From: Tolypeutes matacus
Lineage: Eukaryota > Chordata > Mammalia > Cingulata > Chlamyphoridae
Reading direction: 5' to 3'
Length of the DNA stretch: 64,000 bases
NCBI GenBank assembly: GCA_026826555.1
Contig: JAKSZT010053883.1
Coordinates: 24,716,355 to 24,780,354, forward strand
The position numbers and the translations under genes were made by a program. Below the pieces are notes generated by a model that was not told the origin of the DNA, did not search any database, and saw only the letters and a list, made by a program, of their open reading frames with translations. This document shows positions 30,105 to 40,879 of the stretch, piece by piece. Positions within the stretch are counted from its first letter, which is position 1, and every line of letters begins with the position of its first letter.

Positions 30105-30290
30105 CAAGATTTGGAAGTTCAAGATCCTGAGCTCTGCTACTTTTGGCTATGTGACCTTGGGAAAGTTTCTGAGTCTCAGCTGTAAAATAAGGATATCAAT
30201 AATTTTCTCACAGGGTAGTTATAAAGTTAAATGAGCTAACATATGTAAAGTAACTGACAGAATTAGACTTATTATACTTGTGGTCTTGTA
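30105..30290 (+). mobile_element. MIR fragment
   Basis: GCTCTGCTACTTTTGGCTAT, GTGACCTTGGGAAAGTTTCT, TCAGCTGTAAAATAAGGA and AAATGAGCTAACATATGTAA preserve the MIR core order. Confidence 0.8.
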
Positions 30291-30429
30291 TTCATTTCTG
30301 AATCCCCAGTCACCAACATGGTGGAAGCCATACAGTATTTGCTTCTTAAATGTTTTGTTAAATTAGTGAATTCAACAGCCATTTAGAGAATGCCAATTCT
30401 CAAATTCAACAACCCAAAGTAATGTGTTG

Positions 30430-30590
30430 TATTCAGAAATCCAGCTCTGGAACCAGACAAATCTCTATTGAAATCTGACTCCTTTGCTTACTTAGTTAAG
30501 CTCTCTGGACCTCCATTTTCTCCCCCTGGAACTTGGGCGTTAATAAAAGCACTCAATGAAATAAAGCAGATAAAGTACTTAGCATCATGG
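30430..30590 (+). mobile_element. MIR fragment
   Basis: AATCCAGCTCTGGAACCAGA, AAGCTCTCTGGACCTCCATT and CTTAGCATCA in MIR order, diverged. Confidence 0.6.
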
Positions 30591-31019
30591 GGCCCAGAGC
30601 TTGAAAGAGCTGGGTAGCCACAAAGGAGAACAGATGAGGAGAAAACTTACAAAGCAGACATGAGAAAGTTACAAAGTTTCCAGTATCTTACCAGGCTCTG
30701 TGCTCCATGATTTCATTCTGAGATTCATGGCTGATCTCCTTAGTTTTAAATTTTAGCTCTTAAATACTCAGAAGTAGATTCTAATGTCAGTTTAGCCACC
30801 ACCATGTGGCACCACACCCCATTTAAGCCCCTTCCCGGTCAAATGATGTAATTCCAGCAGAACATTTGTCACAGATCCCTGGTCTCCCTTAGGAAATTGC
30901 TCACAAAAGACTGAGGCCCCTGCTGAGCCCTAACCTAACACTATCTGAGCATTGCCTCCAATAAACTCATGAAATTATCCCCTTAACAAATGCTTGCTGT
31001 GCACTAGGCACTGTGCCAA

Positions 31020-31106
31020 GACTTTTAGGAGGTGCTGGGAATTGAACCCAGGACCTCATACATGGGAGGCCGGCACTCAAACCACTGAGCTACACCCACT
31101 CCCCAA
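31020..31106 (-). mobile_element. tRNA SINE monomer (minus)
   Basis: Minus strand GGGGAGTGGGTGTAGCTCAG head and B box GGTTCAATTCCCAG. No long body. Confidence 0.9.
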
Positions 31107-31219
31107 TCTGCTAACATTTTTAAAGTCATTCTTTCATTTAAAACTATTCACTTCATTTAAAACTCCCGTTCTCCCTTCCCCCACTTCCACTCCTAATAAT
31201 CCCCCATAATCTATTTACT

Positions 31220-31985
31220 GTCTTCATAAATTTGTATATTCTAGTTTATATGTGAGATCATAGAATATTTGTCTTTATTTCACTCAACCTAATGTCTTCA
31301 AGTTTCATCCATGTTGTAGTGTGTATCAGAACTCCATTCCTCCTCATGGCTGACTAATATAATATTCCATTGTTTATGGATATACTACATTTTCTTTATC
31401 CATTGATGGACTCTTGGTTTGCTTCCACCTTTGGGCTATTGTGAACAATCCTAACAATGCTGTTAGGAACGTTGGTGTACAAATACCTGTTCCAGTCCCT
31501 GCTTTCATTTCTTTTGGATACATACCAGAAGTGGAATGGCTAGGTCATATGGTAGTTCTATATTTAACTTTTTGATGACCCACCAAAGTATTTTCCACAG
31601 TGGCTGTACCATTTTTCATTCCCACCAGAGTATAAGGGTTCCTATTTCTCCACATCCTTCCCAACACTTGATATTTTCCATTATTTAATAATAACCATTC
31701 TAGTGGATATGAAGTGGTATCTTGTGTTTTTTATTTTTGTTTTTTGTTTTTATTTTTGTTTTCTTTTTTTTAGGTGGTATCAAGGATTGAACCTGGACCT
31801 CATATATGGGAAGCAGGTGCTCAACCACTAAGCTACACCCGCTCCCCTCATTGTGGCTTTTTTTTTTTCTTTTTTTTCTTTTTTGTATGTACTTCTTCAC
31901 TGTGGTTTTGATTTGCATTTTCCTAATGGCTGATGATTTGAGCATCTTTCCATCTGTTTATTGTCTAAGGCTCAGTTTTCTCATC
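31220..31985 (-). mobile_element. L1 ORF2 end (minus), split by a SINE
   Basis: Reverse of the ORF2 C-terminus: TTCACTCAACCTAATGTCTT, CTTTATCCATTGATGGACTC, GGATACATACCAGAAGTGGA, CCACAGTGGCTGTACCATTT. Continues after a SINE as GGTTTTGATTTGCATTTTCC. Confidence 0.88.
31720..31849 (-). mobile_element. tRNA SINE monomer (minus)
   Basis: Minus strand GGGGAGCGGGTGTAGCTTAG head, GGTTCAATCCTTGATACC B-box zone, with a T-rich (poly-A complement) stretch at 31,724-31,770. Confidence 0.9.
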
Positions 31986-32220
31986 TTTAAATGGGGATAA
32001 CAGTGTTGCTCATATAATAGATATTTGGGAGTTTTTTGCTTAATTGGTGCAGTTTCTGTTTGGGGTGATAGAAAAATGTTTGTAATGGATGGTGGAAATG
32101 GTAACACAATACTGTGAATGTAATTAATACCACTGAATTGTAAATTTGAAAAATGGTTAAATGGGAAATTTTATGTTGTATATGTTACATATTTTTACAC
32201 AATAAAAATTAAAAACAAAA
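31986..32220 (+). mobile_element. L1 3' UTR fragment
   Basis: AATGGATGGTGGAAATGGTA, CCACTGAATTGTAAATTTG, GTTAAATGGGAAATTTTATG and an AATAAAAATTAAAAAC end. Confidence 0.75.
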
Positions 32221-32785
32221 ATACAGGCTTGGAGAGGCTAAGGAACCAGATTAGCATTTATCCAAACATGTCCTCTAAGGCTATTTGCCTGGAGTTCTCT
32301 GGGCAGGAAAATGTCACAGTTATCCCTAAAATTTGGTAATCTCCACAAGTCATCTGGTTAACCCCAAACCTAATAGATAATACCATCAATCTCTGGCTGT
32401 TGTGAAACCCTAAAATCTAATCAAGCTGACTTGGTGGTGGGGTTGTGTGGATTTCAGAAAAGAGAAATTTTACTCTAATCAGCAAAAACAATCTATCCTT
32501 TGTCATCTAATCAGATAATCAGAGAAAAACCTAAGGAAACCTCAAGACAAAAACAATTAGTGAAGGCCATTCAAGATAGCTTTGGTTCAGAGATTTCAAA
32601 TGTTATATTTTCCTTCATAGGGCATTGGTTCTCAAAATATAGTCTGAGGCTCACTGTTAAGCCAGACACCCAAGCTACCCTAACACCTGAGAAAAAACAT
32701 CAGAACAAATGCCATTCAATTCCACAGACTTTTATGTTCTCTTACAACCAACTGCTATTGGCTAGTAAAGGTAAACTTATTATAG
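32221..32785. other. Flank, no feature recognised
   Basis: Single-copy looking. The 101-codon plus-strand frame at 32,500-32,805 has no motif that I recognise and lacks support. Confidence 0.4.
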
Positions 32786-32822
32786 ACAGGAGCCCAATCG
32801 CTTGAGCCACATCCGTTTCCCT
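32786..32822 (-). mobile_element. tRNA SINE head fragment
   Basis: Minus strand GGAAACGGATGTGGCTCAAG then CGATTGGGCTCC; only the A-box half remains, without B box. Confidence 0.7.
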
Positions 32823-32913
32823 AAATAGCACATTAAACACAGCTGAAGAAAGAGTAAACTTGGAGCTTGGTCAGAAGAAAAAATCCTAAATGAAACATAA
32901 AGAGAGAACAGGT

Positions 32914-33126
32914 GGGGAGCAGATATAGCTCAAGTGGTTGAGTGTCTGCTTCCCATTTTCAAAGTACCAGGTTCTATCCCCAGTACATCCTAAAAAAACA
33001 AATAAATGAAAAAACCAAACTAACTCTCATTGGGGAGTAGATATAGCTCAGTAGTTGAGTGCCTGCTTCCCATGCACAAGGCCCTGGGTTCAATCCCCGG
33101 TACCTCCTAAAAAAAAAAAAAAAAAA
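32914..33126 (+). mobile_element. Dimeric tRNA SINE (E type)
   Basis: Two heads, GGGGAGCAGATATAGCTCAA and GGGGAGTAGATATAGCTCAG, each with its own B-box region (GGTTCTATCCCCAG; GGTTCAATCCCCGG). Joined by an A-rich linker with AAAACCAAACTAACTCTC, the same position and wording as in the other E-type dimers. Confidence 0.85.
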
Positions 33127-33304
33127 TGGGATAGAAAAAAGACAAAGGAGTGTGAGTTACAGAGGACAGAATGAGACAGTTTAAAATGCAGCTGTTTGGA
33201 AACTCAGAAGAATGAAGGGAGCCAAAGAAATATTTGACATGAAGAGCTAATTTTCTAAAACTAATGAAAAACATAAAGCCACAGATTTGAGAAGCTCTAT
33301 GAAT

Positions 33305-33720
33305 TCTTTTGGGCATTGAATGATGTCCCCCATAAAAGGCATGTTCAAGTCCCAACCCTGGTCCTATCAACCCATTTATAAATAGGACCTTTGAAGTTAA
33401 AGTGTGCCCAAACTTAATAAGGGTGGGCACTTAATTCAACATAACTGAAGTCCCTATAAGCAAAGGAAATTAGACACAGAAGAAGCCACAGGGAGCAGCC
33501 AGAAGCTAGAAGTCAAGGGAGCCCAGAAGGGAAAGAAGGAGACACAGCCGTATGCATTGCCATGTGATGGAAAAACCAAGGAAGCCCAAAGTTTGCCAGC
33601 AGCCAGAAGAGACTGACTGTAGGAGAAAGCAAGCCTCTGAAAACTTTAGCCAATAAATTCCTGTTGTTAAGTCAATCCATTGTTTTAGCAGCCAGGAAAC
33701 TAAAACAATTCTAAACAAGA
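33305..33720 (+). mobile_element. MaLR-like LTR, copy 2
   Basis: GATGTCCCCCATAAAAGGCA, AATAGGACCTTTGAAG, AATAAGGGTGGGC, CCCTATAAGCAAAGGAAATT and a 3' AATAAATTCCTGTTG poly(A) signal. Related to 19,135-19,525. Confidence 0.78.
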
Positions 33721-33791
33721 AACCTCAGAAAAAATAAGGCAGGTGCATGGGTGAGGGTTGAGGGGGTAGTGACTATGCCTTCATCCATCCT

Positions 33792-34165
33792 CATGGGAAG
33801 CAAATGTAGCTCAAGGAGTTGGGTCCCCACCTACCACATTTTTTTTATTTCTCCCCACCCTGCCCCCCTTGTTGTTTGCACTCTCTGTGTCTGTTCATCT
33901 TCCTTGTTTCTTTTTAAGAGGCATTGGGAGTCAAACTCGGGACCTCCCATGTGGGAGGGAGGTCCCTAATTGCTTGAGCCACCTCCACTCCCTGCTTTGC
34001 TGTATCTCTCATTATGTTCCCTCTTCTTGTGTCTCTTGTTATGTCAGCTTGCCGCACCTGCTCATCGCTCCAGCCCGCTGCTTCTTTAGGAGACACTGGG
34101 ATCCGAACCAACGACCTCCTACGTGGTAGGTGGGAGCCCAGTTGCTTGAGCAACACCCACTTCCC
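33792..34165 (-). mobile_element. SINE inserted head-to-head in a SINE fragment
   Basis: A plus-strand head, GGGAAGCAAATGTAGCTCAA (33,795-33,838), stops after ACCTACCACAT. An inverted C-type composite (33,839-34,165) follows, its minus-strand head GGGAAGTGGGTGTTGCTCAA at the right end and its second unit near 33,910-33,990. Confidence 0.85.
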
Positions 34166-34189
34166 GCATTTATAACTTTTAAACCAACG

Positions 34190-34858
34190 AAAGAAAACTT
34201 CATCAGAAAATGTGAAAAGAAGAACAAAAAGAAAGTACACTAAATAGGAAATTTTAAGTAATATAGCAGGGAAAAAGTTTTAAGAGTAATTACAGTAAAT
34301 ATAAAAGTACTAAGCTTACCAATAAAAGACAAGGACTCTGTGAGGAGATGAAATTATAAGAGATACACTTAAACCCAAAATAAACACCAGCTGCATATGA
34401 ACCTAAAGAAAGCTAGCATAAAAATCTTATTATCTTTCATAATTATAATATTAAGGTTAAAAATATCATCAGGGTAAAAAAAATATTTAGATATTAGCAG
34501 AAGACTCAATAGAACATGAATATATAACTATCATAAGCCTATATGTACAACACAGCCCCCAAATAAAGTGGTGTGACTGGCAGAACTACTGGGAAAGTAG
34601 ATAAATCAATCGTTATAGTTAGATATTTTAACACACTTTTTCTAAGAGTAGATAGATCAAGTAGACAGAAAATCTGAACAACACAATAAGCTCAACCTAT
34701 TGGCCAAATATAGAACTTTATTCCCAACCAACAAAGACTCATAATCTTTTGAAACATATACAACAAACATTAAAGAAAGCCTCGATAAATTCCAAAAAAT
34801 CAATATCATATAGATCATGTTCTCCAACTAGTACATGAGAAATTAAAAAACAAATGAC
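34190..34858 (+). mobile_element. L1 ORF2 endonuclease region, left part
   Basis: TAGATATTTTAACACACTTT, GTAGATAGATCAAGTAGACA and CATATAGATCATGTTCTCC are the L1 stretch spanning the endonuclease end. It is continued, after a 1.5-kb insertion, at about 36,410. Confidence 0.7.
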
Positions 34859-35200
34859 AGCGAAGCAGATGTGGCTGAAGTGGCTGGGCATCTGGCTACC
34901 ACATCGAAGGACCCTGGTTCAATCCCCAGAACCTCCCGGTAAAATTTTAAAAAGGCAAGCAGGTGAGCCAGGCCCTCGCACAGCGAGCCACATGCCCGCG
35001 CGGACACTCGGTGAGCCAGGAGTGCGTGGTGAGGTGAGCCACACAGCAAGATGATGACGCAACAAAGAAAGACACAGGGAAGAGCCAAGGCAAGACATGC
35101 CAGAAACCAGGAACTGAAGTGGCACAAGTGACAGGTGCCTCTCTCCCACATCGGACATCCCTAGGATCGAATCCCGGTGAAGCCTGGAGGAGAAAATGAG
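34859..35200 (+). mobile_element. Composite dimeric tRNA SINE, copy B4
   Basis: GAAGCAGATGTGGCTGAAGT, GGTTCAATCCCCAGAACC, then ACGCAACAAAGAAAGACACA, second unit AACTGAAGTGGCACAAGTGA and CCACATCGGACATCCCTAGG. Unlike the other B copies it has no (ATAA)n tail and merges into the unassigned block. Confidence 0.85.
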
Positions 35201-36409
35201 GAGTCAAGAAACACTTATCTTTCCACCTTCCCTCATCAATGCCCTGTCCTCCCTCCTTTGGCCCTCTCCCCCTCGCGGCTGCCCCATCCCTCCATGTTCG
35301 CTTTGCTCCCTGATCAAATGAAGCAATTGCCCTGACCCAGCCGGGTCCTGTTTCATTGCCCCACTTAGCGCCCAGCTCCAGGTAGTTCAGTACAAAGGCT
35401 GGAAACAGCAGCAGAGAGGCCAGGCCCACCGTATGGCGCCCCTGAAAGGGGAAGGTGCCCATTCCTGCTAAATCCATGGACATTTGAGTGAACAAGGAGA
35501 AAACAAGCTCACTATCCTTGGAAAAGGCAGATCCCTGAGACAGTGCGAATGCTGTAGGAGGTGAACAGAGGCTGTCTCGAGTCATGGCACATGCGTAGAG
35601 ACACTAGCTTAGCTCAGACCTTCCACCAGGAACTCAGTCAATGGACGAAGTCCTGGGTCTGTCCAAAGGCTCCTTGGACAGGAAGGAGCCCCCGACTTGT
35701 TTGAAAACAATCAGAAGATTCAGCTAGGGCTAAAATGCAAGAGGCAACCCAGTGTCAAAGTCCAGTGTGCCATACCCAAGCCAAGGCAGTGGGATCGGGC
35801 TTAAACATCAGTATTCAATGCCCTCTTTCCACAAAGAACCCACACAGCTCTGGCAAACCAGCTCATTATCTATCTCCCCAGCAGAAAACACCCAGGCTCT
35901 CCCACGCTACCTGGAACGTTATGTGGCCCAGCCTGAAGCTCTCTACTTAGCCAGATGGCTCAGCATTGAGGCCATCTGAGGCCTCATCAAAGAACCGAGG
36001 AGGCAGAGCCACAACCAAGTCCTCCAACTGGACTAACTGAATTGCAGGAATTGTGGGAAATGGACTTTGTAGTGGGCCTATGGTCTTGTCCTTCAGTGAA
36101 CAACAATGACTTGATTGCTCAGGCCAGACTGCTCATAGTACAGGATGAAAGAGTACCATCTGATCCCTGCAGCCTCATTCTGCATATAAAGAAAACATTG
36201 CAATGGAGTCTAGGATGCCCACTCCTTGAAGACATTTCTGGTTTCCTGGATGCCCATTCCTTGGGGAGATCAAAGAGGACATCTGTTCAGCCCCTGGAAC
36301 TTCAGAATTTTGGAACGTAAACCAGGGATTCCAGTAAATGGAATGCCGTCAGACTACCCATAAGTCAATCATGTTTTCAATATATTCTGGTGATTTCTTT
36401 CTCTCACAC
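35201..36409. other. Unassigned 1.2-kb block inserted in an L1
   Basis: Relatively GC-rich, unlike the L1 on either side. The minus strand is open from 35,585 to about 35,210 and beyond, including SLFTQMSMDLAGMGTFPF and VLNYLELGAKWGNE. The plus strand has MPSFHKEPTQLWQTSSL (35,752-35,979) and a 92-codon frame at 36,042-36,320 starting MQELWEMDFVVG. I do not recognise any of these. A retrocopy, a 3' transduction or an unknown repeat are all possible. Confidence 0.35.
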
Positions 36410-37125
36410 ACACACATGCAAAGATAACTAAAAATCCTGTATACTTAGAAACAAACTAAATAACATATTATTAAATAATCATTGGGTTAAAAATTGTAAA
36501 GGAAATTACTTGGAAATGAATAATAACGGAAACACTAGATGTCAAGATTTGTAGGACAGAGCAAAATCAGTACTTGGAGGAAAGTATATAACTTTGAATG
36601 CTTTTTTTTTTAAGGAAATGAGAATTGTTCAAAATGAACAGGCACTCAAGAAGTTAGAAAAAGTTACAGGGAAGTGGATGTGGCTCAAGCGATTGAGCTC
36701 CCACCTGCCACATGGGAGGTCTGTGGTTTGGTTCCCGGTGCCTCCTAAAGAAGACAACGAGCTGGTGCGATGGGCAGGGCCGGCAAGCTGATGCAACAAG
36801 ATGACGCAACAAGAGATACAAGAAGAAAAACATAATAAGAGACACAACAAAGCAGGGAACAGAGGTGGTTTAAGCAATTAGGCACCTCCCTCCCACATCA
36901 GAGGTCCCAGGTTCAGTTCCCAGTGCCTCTTAAAGAAACAAGGAAGACGAACTGACACAGCAAGTGCAAAACAACGAGGGGGTGGGGAGAAATAAATAAA
37001 TAAAATAAATCTTGAAAAAAAAAGTTACAGAGCAAGCCCAAGGAAAAAAGAAAAGAGAACGATGTGGATCATGTGAGGGAAAGCTAAGGAAATAATAACA
37101 GACTCAAAGATGCAAAGATTTATTG
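36410..37125 (+). mobile_element. L1 ORF2 endonuclease region, right part
   Basis: AAACAAACTAAATAACATAT, AATCATTGGGTTAAAAATTG and GGAAAGTATATAACTTTGAA continue the L1 at 34,190-34,858. The last part, after the SINE, is GAAATAATAACAGACTC. Confidence 0.7.
36669..37018 (+). mobile_element. Composite tRNA SINE (C type), copy C2
   Basis: GGGAAGTGGATGTGGCTCAA, B-box region GGTTTGGTTCCC, second unit CAGAGGTGGTTTAAGCAATT with GGTTCAGTTCCC, and an AAATAAATAAATAAAAT tail. Duplication AAAGTTACAG on both sides. Confidence 0.93.
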
Positions 37126-37201
37126 GCTGGAACTGTCTGTGAAGATGTTCCTGGTCAATTCTATGATCTAATGAAATTTTTTTAAAAGGAGTGGAAAATC
37201 A

Positions 37202-37735
37202 CTAGACACAACCGGGCTGGGGGTTGAATCAGGGTTCTCGTATGCAGGAAGCTTCGCTCAACTAGTGAGCCACATTGGTAACCCTGAGTTGGTTTCTTCA
37301 TTTGTTTTGCTTGCTGTTTGTTTTTGTTGTGTTGTTTTGTTTTGTTTTTAGGAGGCACCAGGAACCAAACCTGGGACCTCCTTTGTGGGACTTGGGAACT
37401 CAACAATTTTTTAATTTTTTTCTTTCTTTTTTTTTTTTAAACATTTTTTTAACTTTATTTTGTACATTTAGTAATTGAAAATATAAACAATTAAAAACTA
37501 AAAAGTAAACACAGATGAATAAATATATACATTTCTCAATTAAATGTAATGGATACATATAATTTTTTTTTTAATCAAACAGTATATTACACAATATATT
37601 TGGTTCATAGTAACGCATTCATACAGTATTTGTCCTTTTGTGTCTGGCTTGCTTCACTCAACATAATGTCCTCCAGGTCCATCCATGTTGTCATATGGGA
37701 ACTCAACAATTTGAGCCACATCCGCTACCCTGGGC
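37202..37735 (-). mobile_element. E-type dimeric SINE, split by an L1
   Basis: Minus strand: head at 37,713-37,732 (GGTAGCGGATGTGGCTCAAA), then B box GGTTTGGTTCCTGG at 37,355-37,370, the AACAAAACAAAACAACAC linker, and a second unit ending at 37,202. The L1 at 37,410-37,695 separates head from B box. Confidence 0.85.
37410..37695 (-). mobile_element. L1 3' end with target duplication
   Basis: Poly(T), then the reverse of the 3' UTR at 12,580-12,780 (TACATTTCTCAATTAAATGT, GTCCTCCAGGTCCATCCATG). A 17-bp perfect duplication, TGGGAACTCAACAATTT, lies at 37,393-37,409 and 37,696-37,712. Only about 285 bp were inserted. Confidence 0.95.
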
Positions 37736-37739
37736 AAAT

Positions 37740-38117
37740 ATGTAGATAGATAATATTATTCAATGGAGACGCTGACTCTACTTATGGCATTAAAGGCACA
37801 TTATACAGAATGCATTATAATATCGTGAGGAAACAGTGATAACCAAAAAGTTACCCAAGTAGTTGGCTTTCAAAATGAATGTAATGTATAGGATTGCCAA
37901 TGTTTAGAAATGTTTTAGGGATCTATTTGCTGATGTGCAGACTTTTTTGTTTGGTTCTGATGATCAAAAAAAAGTGGGTTCTTTCTCCACGTGGAGCTGA
38001 CCACACAAATAGATGAGACATTTCTGAAATATTTGACTTTGTCGATGTTCTCACACTGCTTGTGGTCATCAACCACTGGAGCAGTATAACTGGCGTTAAC
38101 AATCAAACGTGGCTGCC
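37740..38117. other. Flank, no feature recognised
   Basis: Single-copy looking, no repeat head or known coding motif. Confidence 0.4.
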
Positions 38118-38564
38118 TGGGGGCGGATGTGGCTCAAATGGTTGGGCGTCCATTTCCCATGTGGAGGGACCTGGGTTTGATGCCCGGGACCTCCCGGTAA
38201 AATAAAGAAAAATATAGAAGGCCCGCAGGCCACTAGGCCCCGTGTGTGGGTGCACCAGGCTCCACCGAGACACTCAGAAGGATAATGACATAATAGCAGA
38301 ATGACACAAGGGAGAGCCAAGACGAGACGCGCCCGAAGAACCAGGAACTGGGGTGGCACAGGTGGCATAACACCTCTCCCACATCGGAGGTTCCCAGGAT
38401 TGAATCCTGGTAAAGACAGAAGGAGAAGGATGAAAGGAGAGGGCAGGAAATGGACACTGAGAGTTGCCCAGCGAATGGACACAAAAACAACAAAACGGGG
38501 TGGGGAAGGGGGGCTTAAAAATGGATAAAAGTAAAACAAATAAATAAATCTTAAAAAAAAAACA
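38118..38564 (+). mobile_element. Composite dimeric tRNA SINE, copy B2
   Basis: GGGGCGGATGTGGCTCAAAT, GGTTTGATGCCCGGGACC, second unit AACTGGGGTGGCACAGGTGG with CCACATCGGAGGTTCCCAGG, (ATAA)n tail. Flanks CAAACGTGGCTGCC and AAAACGTGGTTGCC are an imperfect duplication. Confidence 0.93.
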
Positions 38565-38725
38565 AAAACGTGGTTGCCATTCACAGGGTATCAAATTACT
38601 GCTGTCATTGCAGTAACCATGTTGCTATCATGCAAGCAGATGAAACTTTCAAACATTTCTTCTTATACTGTGACCAAGCACCCAACATCATTTACCTAAC
38701 ACAGCTATTTTACCTGGCACATCAT

Positions 38726-38805
38726 ATGTGTGTGTGTGTGTGTGAGTGTGTATGTGTATAAAACCTCACTTTGTATGCCAAATTATATCTTGTGTGTGTG
38801 TGTGG
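38726..38805 (+). repeat. (TG)n microsatellite
   Basis: Two TG runs separated by about 40 bp (38,727-38,758 and 38,790-38,803). Confidence 0.9.
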
Positions 38806-38878
38806 TTTTTTAAACAATAATAACTTACATGTAGTGTAACAAAACTGAACATGTTTGGAAATTAAAAATTCATTGGAT

Positions 38879-39110
38879 GGGAAGCAGATGTGGCTCAAGT
38901 GATTAGGCTCCAGTTTACCATATAGGAGGCCCCGGGTTCGATTCCCAGGGCCCCCTGGTGAAGGCAAGCTGCCCCGCACAACGTGGTGGGCTGGCACAGC
39001 AAGATGACCCAACAAAGGGAGACAAGCAGTCACAGAAAAACACACAGCAAAATGGACACAGCAAGCAAAAGCAGCAAAAGGGGGTGATAAACAAAATAAA
39101 TCTTGAAAAA
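38879..39110 (+). mobile_element. tRNA SINE (C type), copy C3, shortened
   Basis: GGGAAGCAGATGTGGCTCAA, B box GGTTCGATTCCC. The body lacks the second tRNA-like unit and goes directly to GCAAAAGGGGGTGATAAACA. Flanks share AAAAATTCAT. Confidence 0.92.
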
Positions 39111-39122
39111 AAAAATTCATCA

Positions 39123-39210
39123 GGGAGAGTGGATGTAGCTCAGTGGTTGAGCGCCTGCTTGCCATATATGCGGTCCAGGTTCAATCCTTGGTACCTAAAA
39201 AAAAAAAAAA
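39123..39210 (+). mobile_element. tRNA SINE monomer
   Basis: GGGAGAGTGGATGTAGCTCA, GGTTCAATCCTTGG, A-tail. Only 13 bp from C3's tail, so again a second hit at the same place. Confidence 0.9.
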
Positions 39211-39346
39211 ATAAACAACCCAGGATCAAAAATCTCCATGGCCAAAATTCAATAAACCATGTCTGAGATAAACCAGTTCCATGGTCCATCTGCCTGATAT
39301 TCTTGGGTTGACCATTTTCTTATGAGTTATTTAAAAAGAAAGGGTC

Positions 39347-39531
39347 GGGAAGCGGCTGTGGCTCAATCAGTAGGGCTCCCGTTTGCCATATGGGAGGCCC
39401 CGGGTTCGGTTCCCGGGGCCTCCTGGTGGGGGCAGGCCCGCCCGCACGGCGTGGTTGGCTGACCCGGCGAGCACAAACAGCAAGGGGGGGATAAATGAAT
39501 AAATAAATAAAATCTTTAAAAAAAAAAAAAA
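39347..39531 (+). mobile_element. DAS-type tRNA SINE, copy A6
   Basis: Full-length with perfect A and B boxes (TGGCTCAATCAGTAGG, GGTTCGGTTCC) and (ATAA)n tail. I could not find a clear duplication. Confidence 0.94.
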
Positions 39532-39840
39532 AGATGAAATGATGTAATGTCTGGGATGTGCTTAAAAATAATCTGGGGTGGGGGAAGTAGAGAAAGGGTA
39601 TAAATGAAATAAGTATGGCCATAAATTGAAAATTGTTGAAACTGAGTAACGAATATAAGGGAGTTTATTTTACTCTGCTAAAAATAAAAGACCAAGAACA
39701 GCCAAGATTTTTTACCTTTTTATTCTAGAAAATTACAAATGTTTATAAAAATAAGTTAAAAGGTTTTAAAAGTTTGTCTTGCTACTTATGGTCTGCTATT
39801 CCTACCTTCGCTTGTCAACCTAATCTTGGATTTTTATCTA
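39532..39840. other. Flank, no feature recognised
   Basis: AT-rich; the right end passes into L1-like sequence. Confidence 0.35.
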
Positions 39841-40055
39841 AATCTGCAAGCTCAATTTGTAAAGAATTGATATTTTTATGATAATTAGTCTTCCCTCTAT
39901 AAATATGGGCTAGCTCTTACTTTTTTGGGTCTTCTTAAAATCTTTTAATAAGGTTTCATAATTTTCTATGTACACATGATACACTTTTTTTGTTAGATTT
40001 ATTCCTGTGCACATCATAGTTTTGTTGCTATTTTAATGGTTTCTTTAATTATATC
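39841..40055 (-). mobile_element. L1 ORF2 fragment (minus)
   Basis: GTAAAGAATTGATATTTTTA, AATAAGGTTTCATAATTTTC, TTTGTTAGATTTATTCCTG are the reverse of the ORF2 interval after the RT core. Confidence 0.65.
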
Positions 40056-40159
40056 ATATAAATGTTACTGGAGTATAGAGTTGCAACTGAGTTTTATATA
40101 TTGCCCTCATAAACAGCAAACTTGCTACATACTCTATTATTCTAATATCCTGTGCATAG

Positions 40160-40470
40160 ATTCTTTTGTTTCCTGTCATATATCCCAAAGGCATGTTTAC
40201 AAGAATCCCAACAGTGACTTTACAAAGACGTTCATCATTGCCTTGTTTGTAGCTGCAGAGACTATGGGGTGCCAGGTGTCTATCACTGAGATAGTGGATG
40301 GATAAAAAGGGGTGGAGGCACTCCAAGGAGTATTATACATCAGTTAAAAGAACTGACTAGATACACATAACCCACAGGTGGATCTTTACAACATACTGTT
40401 GTATTAAAAAATATTTTAAGGAAGAAGCAAAATGAAACCTATAACACAGCCCCATTCACGTAAATTAAAC
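40160..40470 (+). mobile_element. Old L1 3' fragment
   Basis: TTCATCATTGCCTTGTTTGT, AGGTGTCTATCACTGAGATA, GAGTATTATACATCAGTTAA and GATCTTTACAACATACTGTT are in the order of the L1 ORF2 end and 3' UTR, diverged. Confidence 0.55.
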
Positions 40471-40879
40471 ATGAACATACAAAGTGCTATTATTAAAATA
40501 TTATTATAAATTACAAGAACACTTAATTACTACTACAAGGATACACATTAAATGGTTGTCCTTGGGAGAGGGGAAGAGGAAGGAGATGGGAATGGGGAAA
40601 AGAGAGAGATTATTCTGACAGCAGTGGGGAGAATGTATAATATTCTTGTGTTTTTTTTTGGTTTTTTTTTTTCCTTCTTTTACTTCCGAGAATGTATTAT
40701 AAAAGGGGGTCAGAATGAAAATAAAGAGGTAAGATGTATAATGGAAGAAGCTGGATGGGGAAACTTGCTGTGAAATATGTATTTAGATTTCTTCAAAGTT
40801 TTCCAGATAGAAATGTAAATAATTTGGCACTGTCTGCCTCTTCGGGTAGGATGTCCAGTTTGCTGGGGGAAAGTCTTGG

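Larger units (their letters stand above)
29901..31000. other. Flank with two MIRs
   Basis: MIR pieces at 30,105-30,290 (GGCTATGTGACCTTGGGAAA) and 30,430-30,590 (TTAGTTAAGCTCTCTGGACC). The rest is not recognised. No gene seen. Confidence 0.5.
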
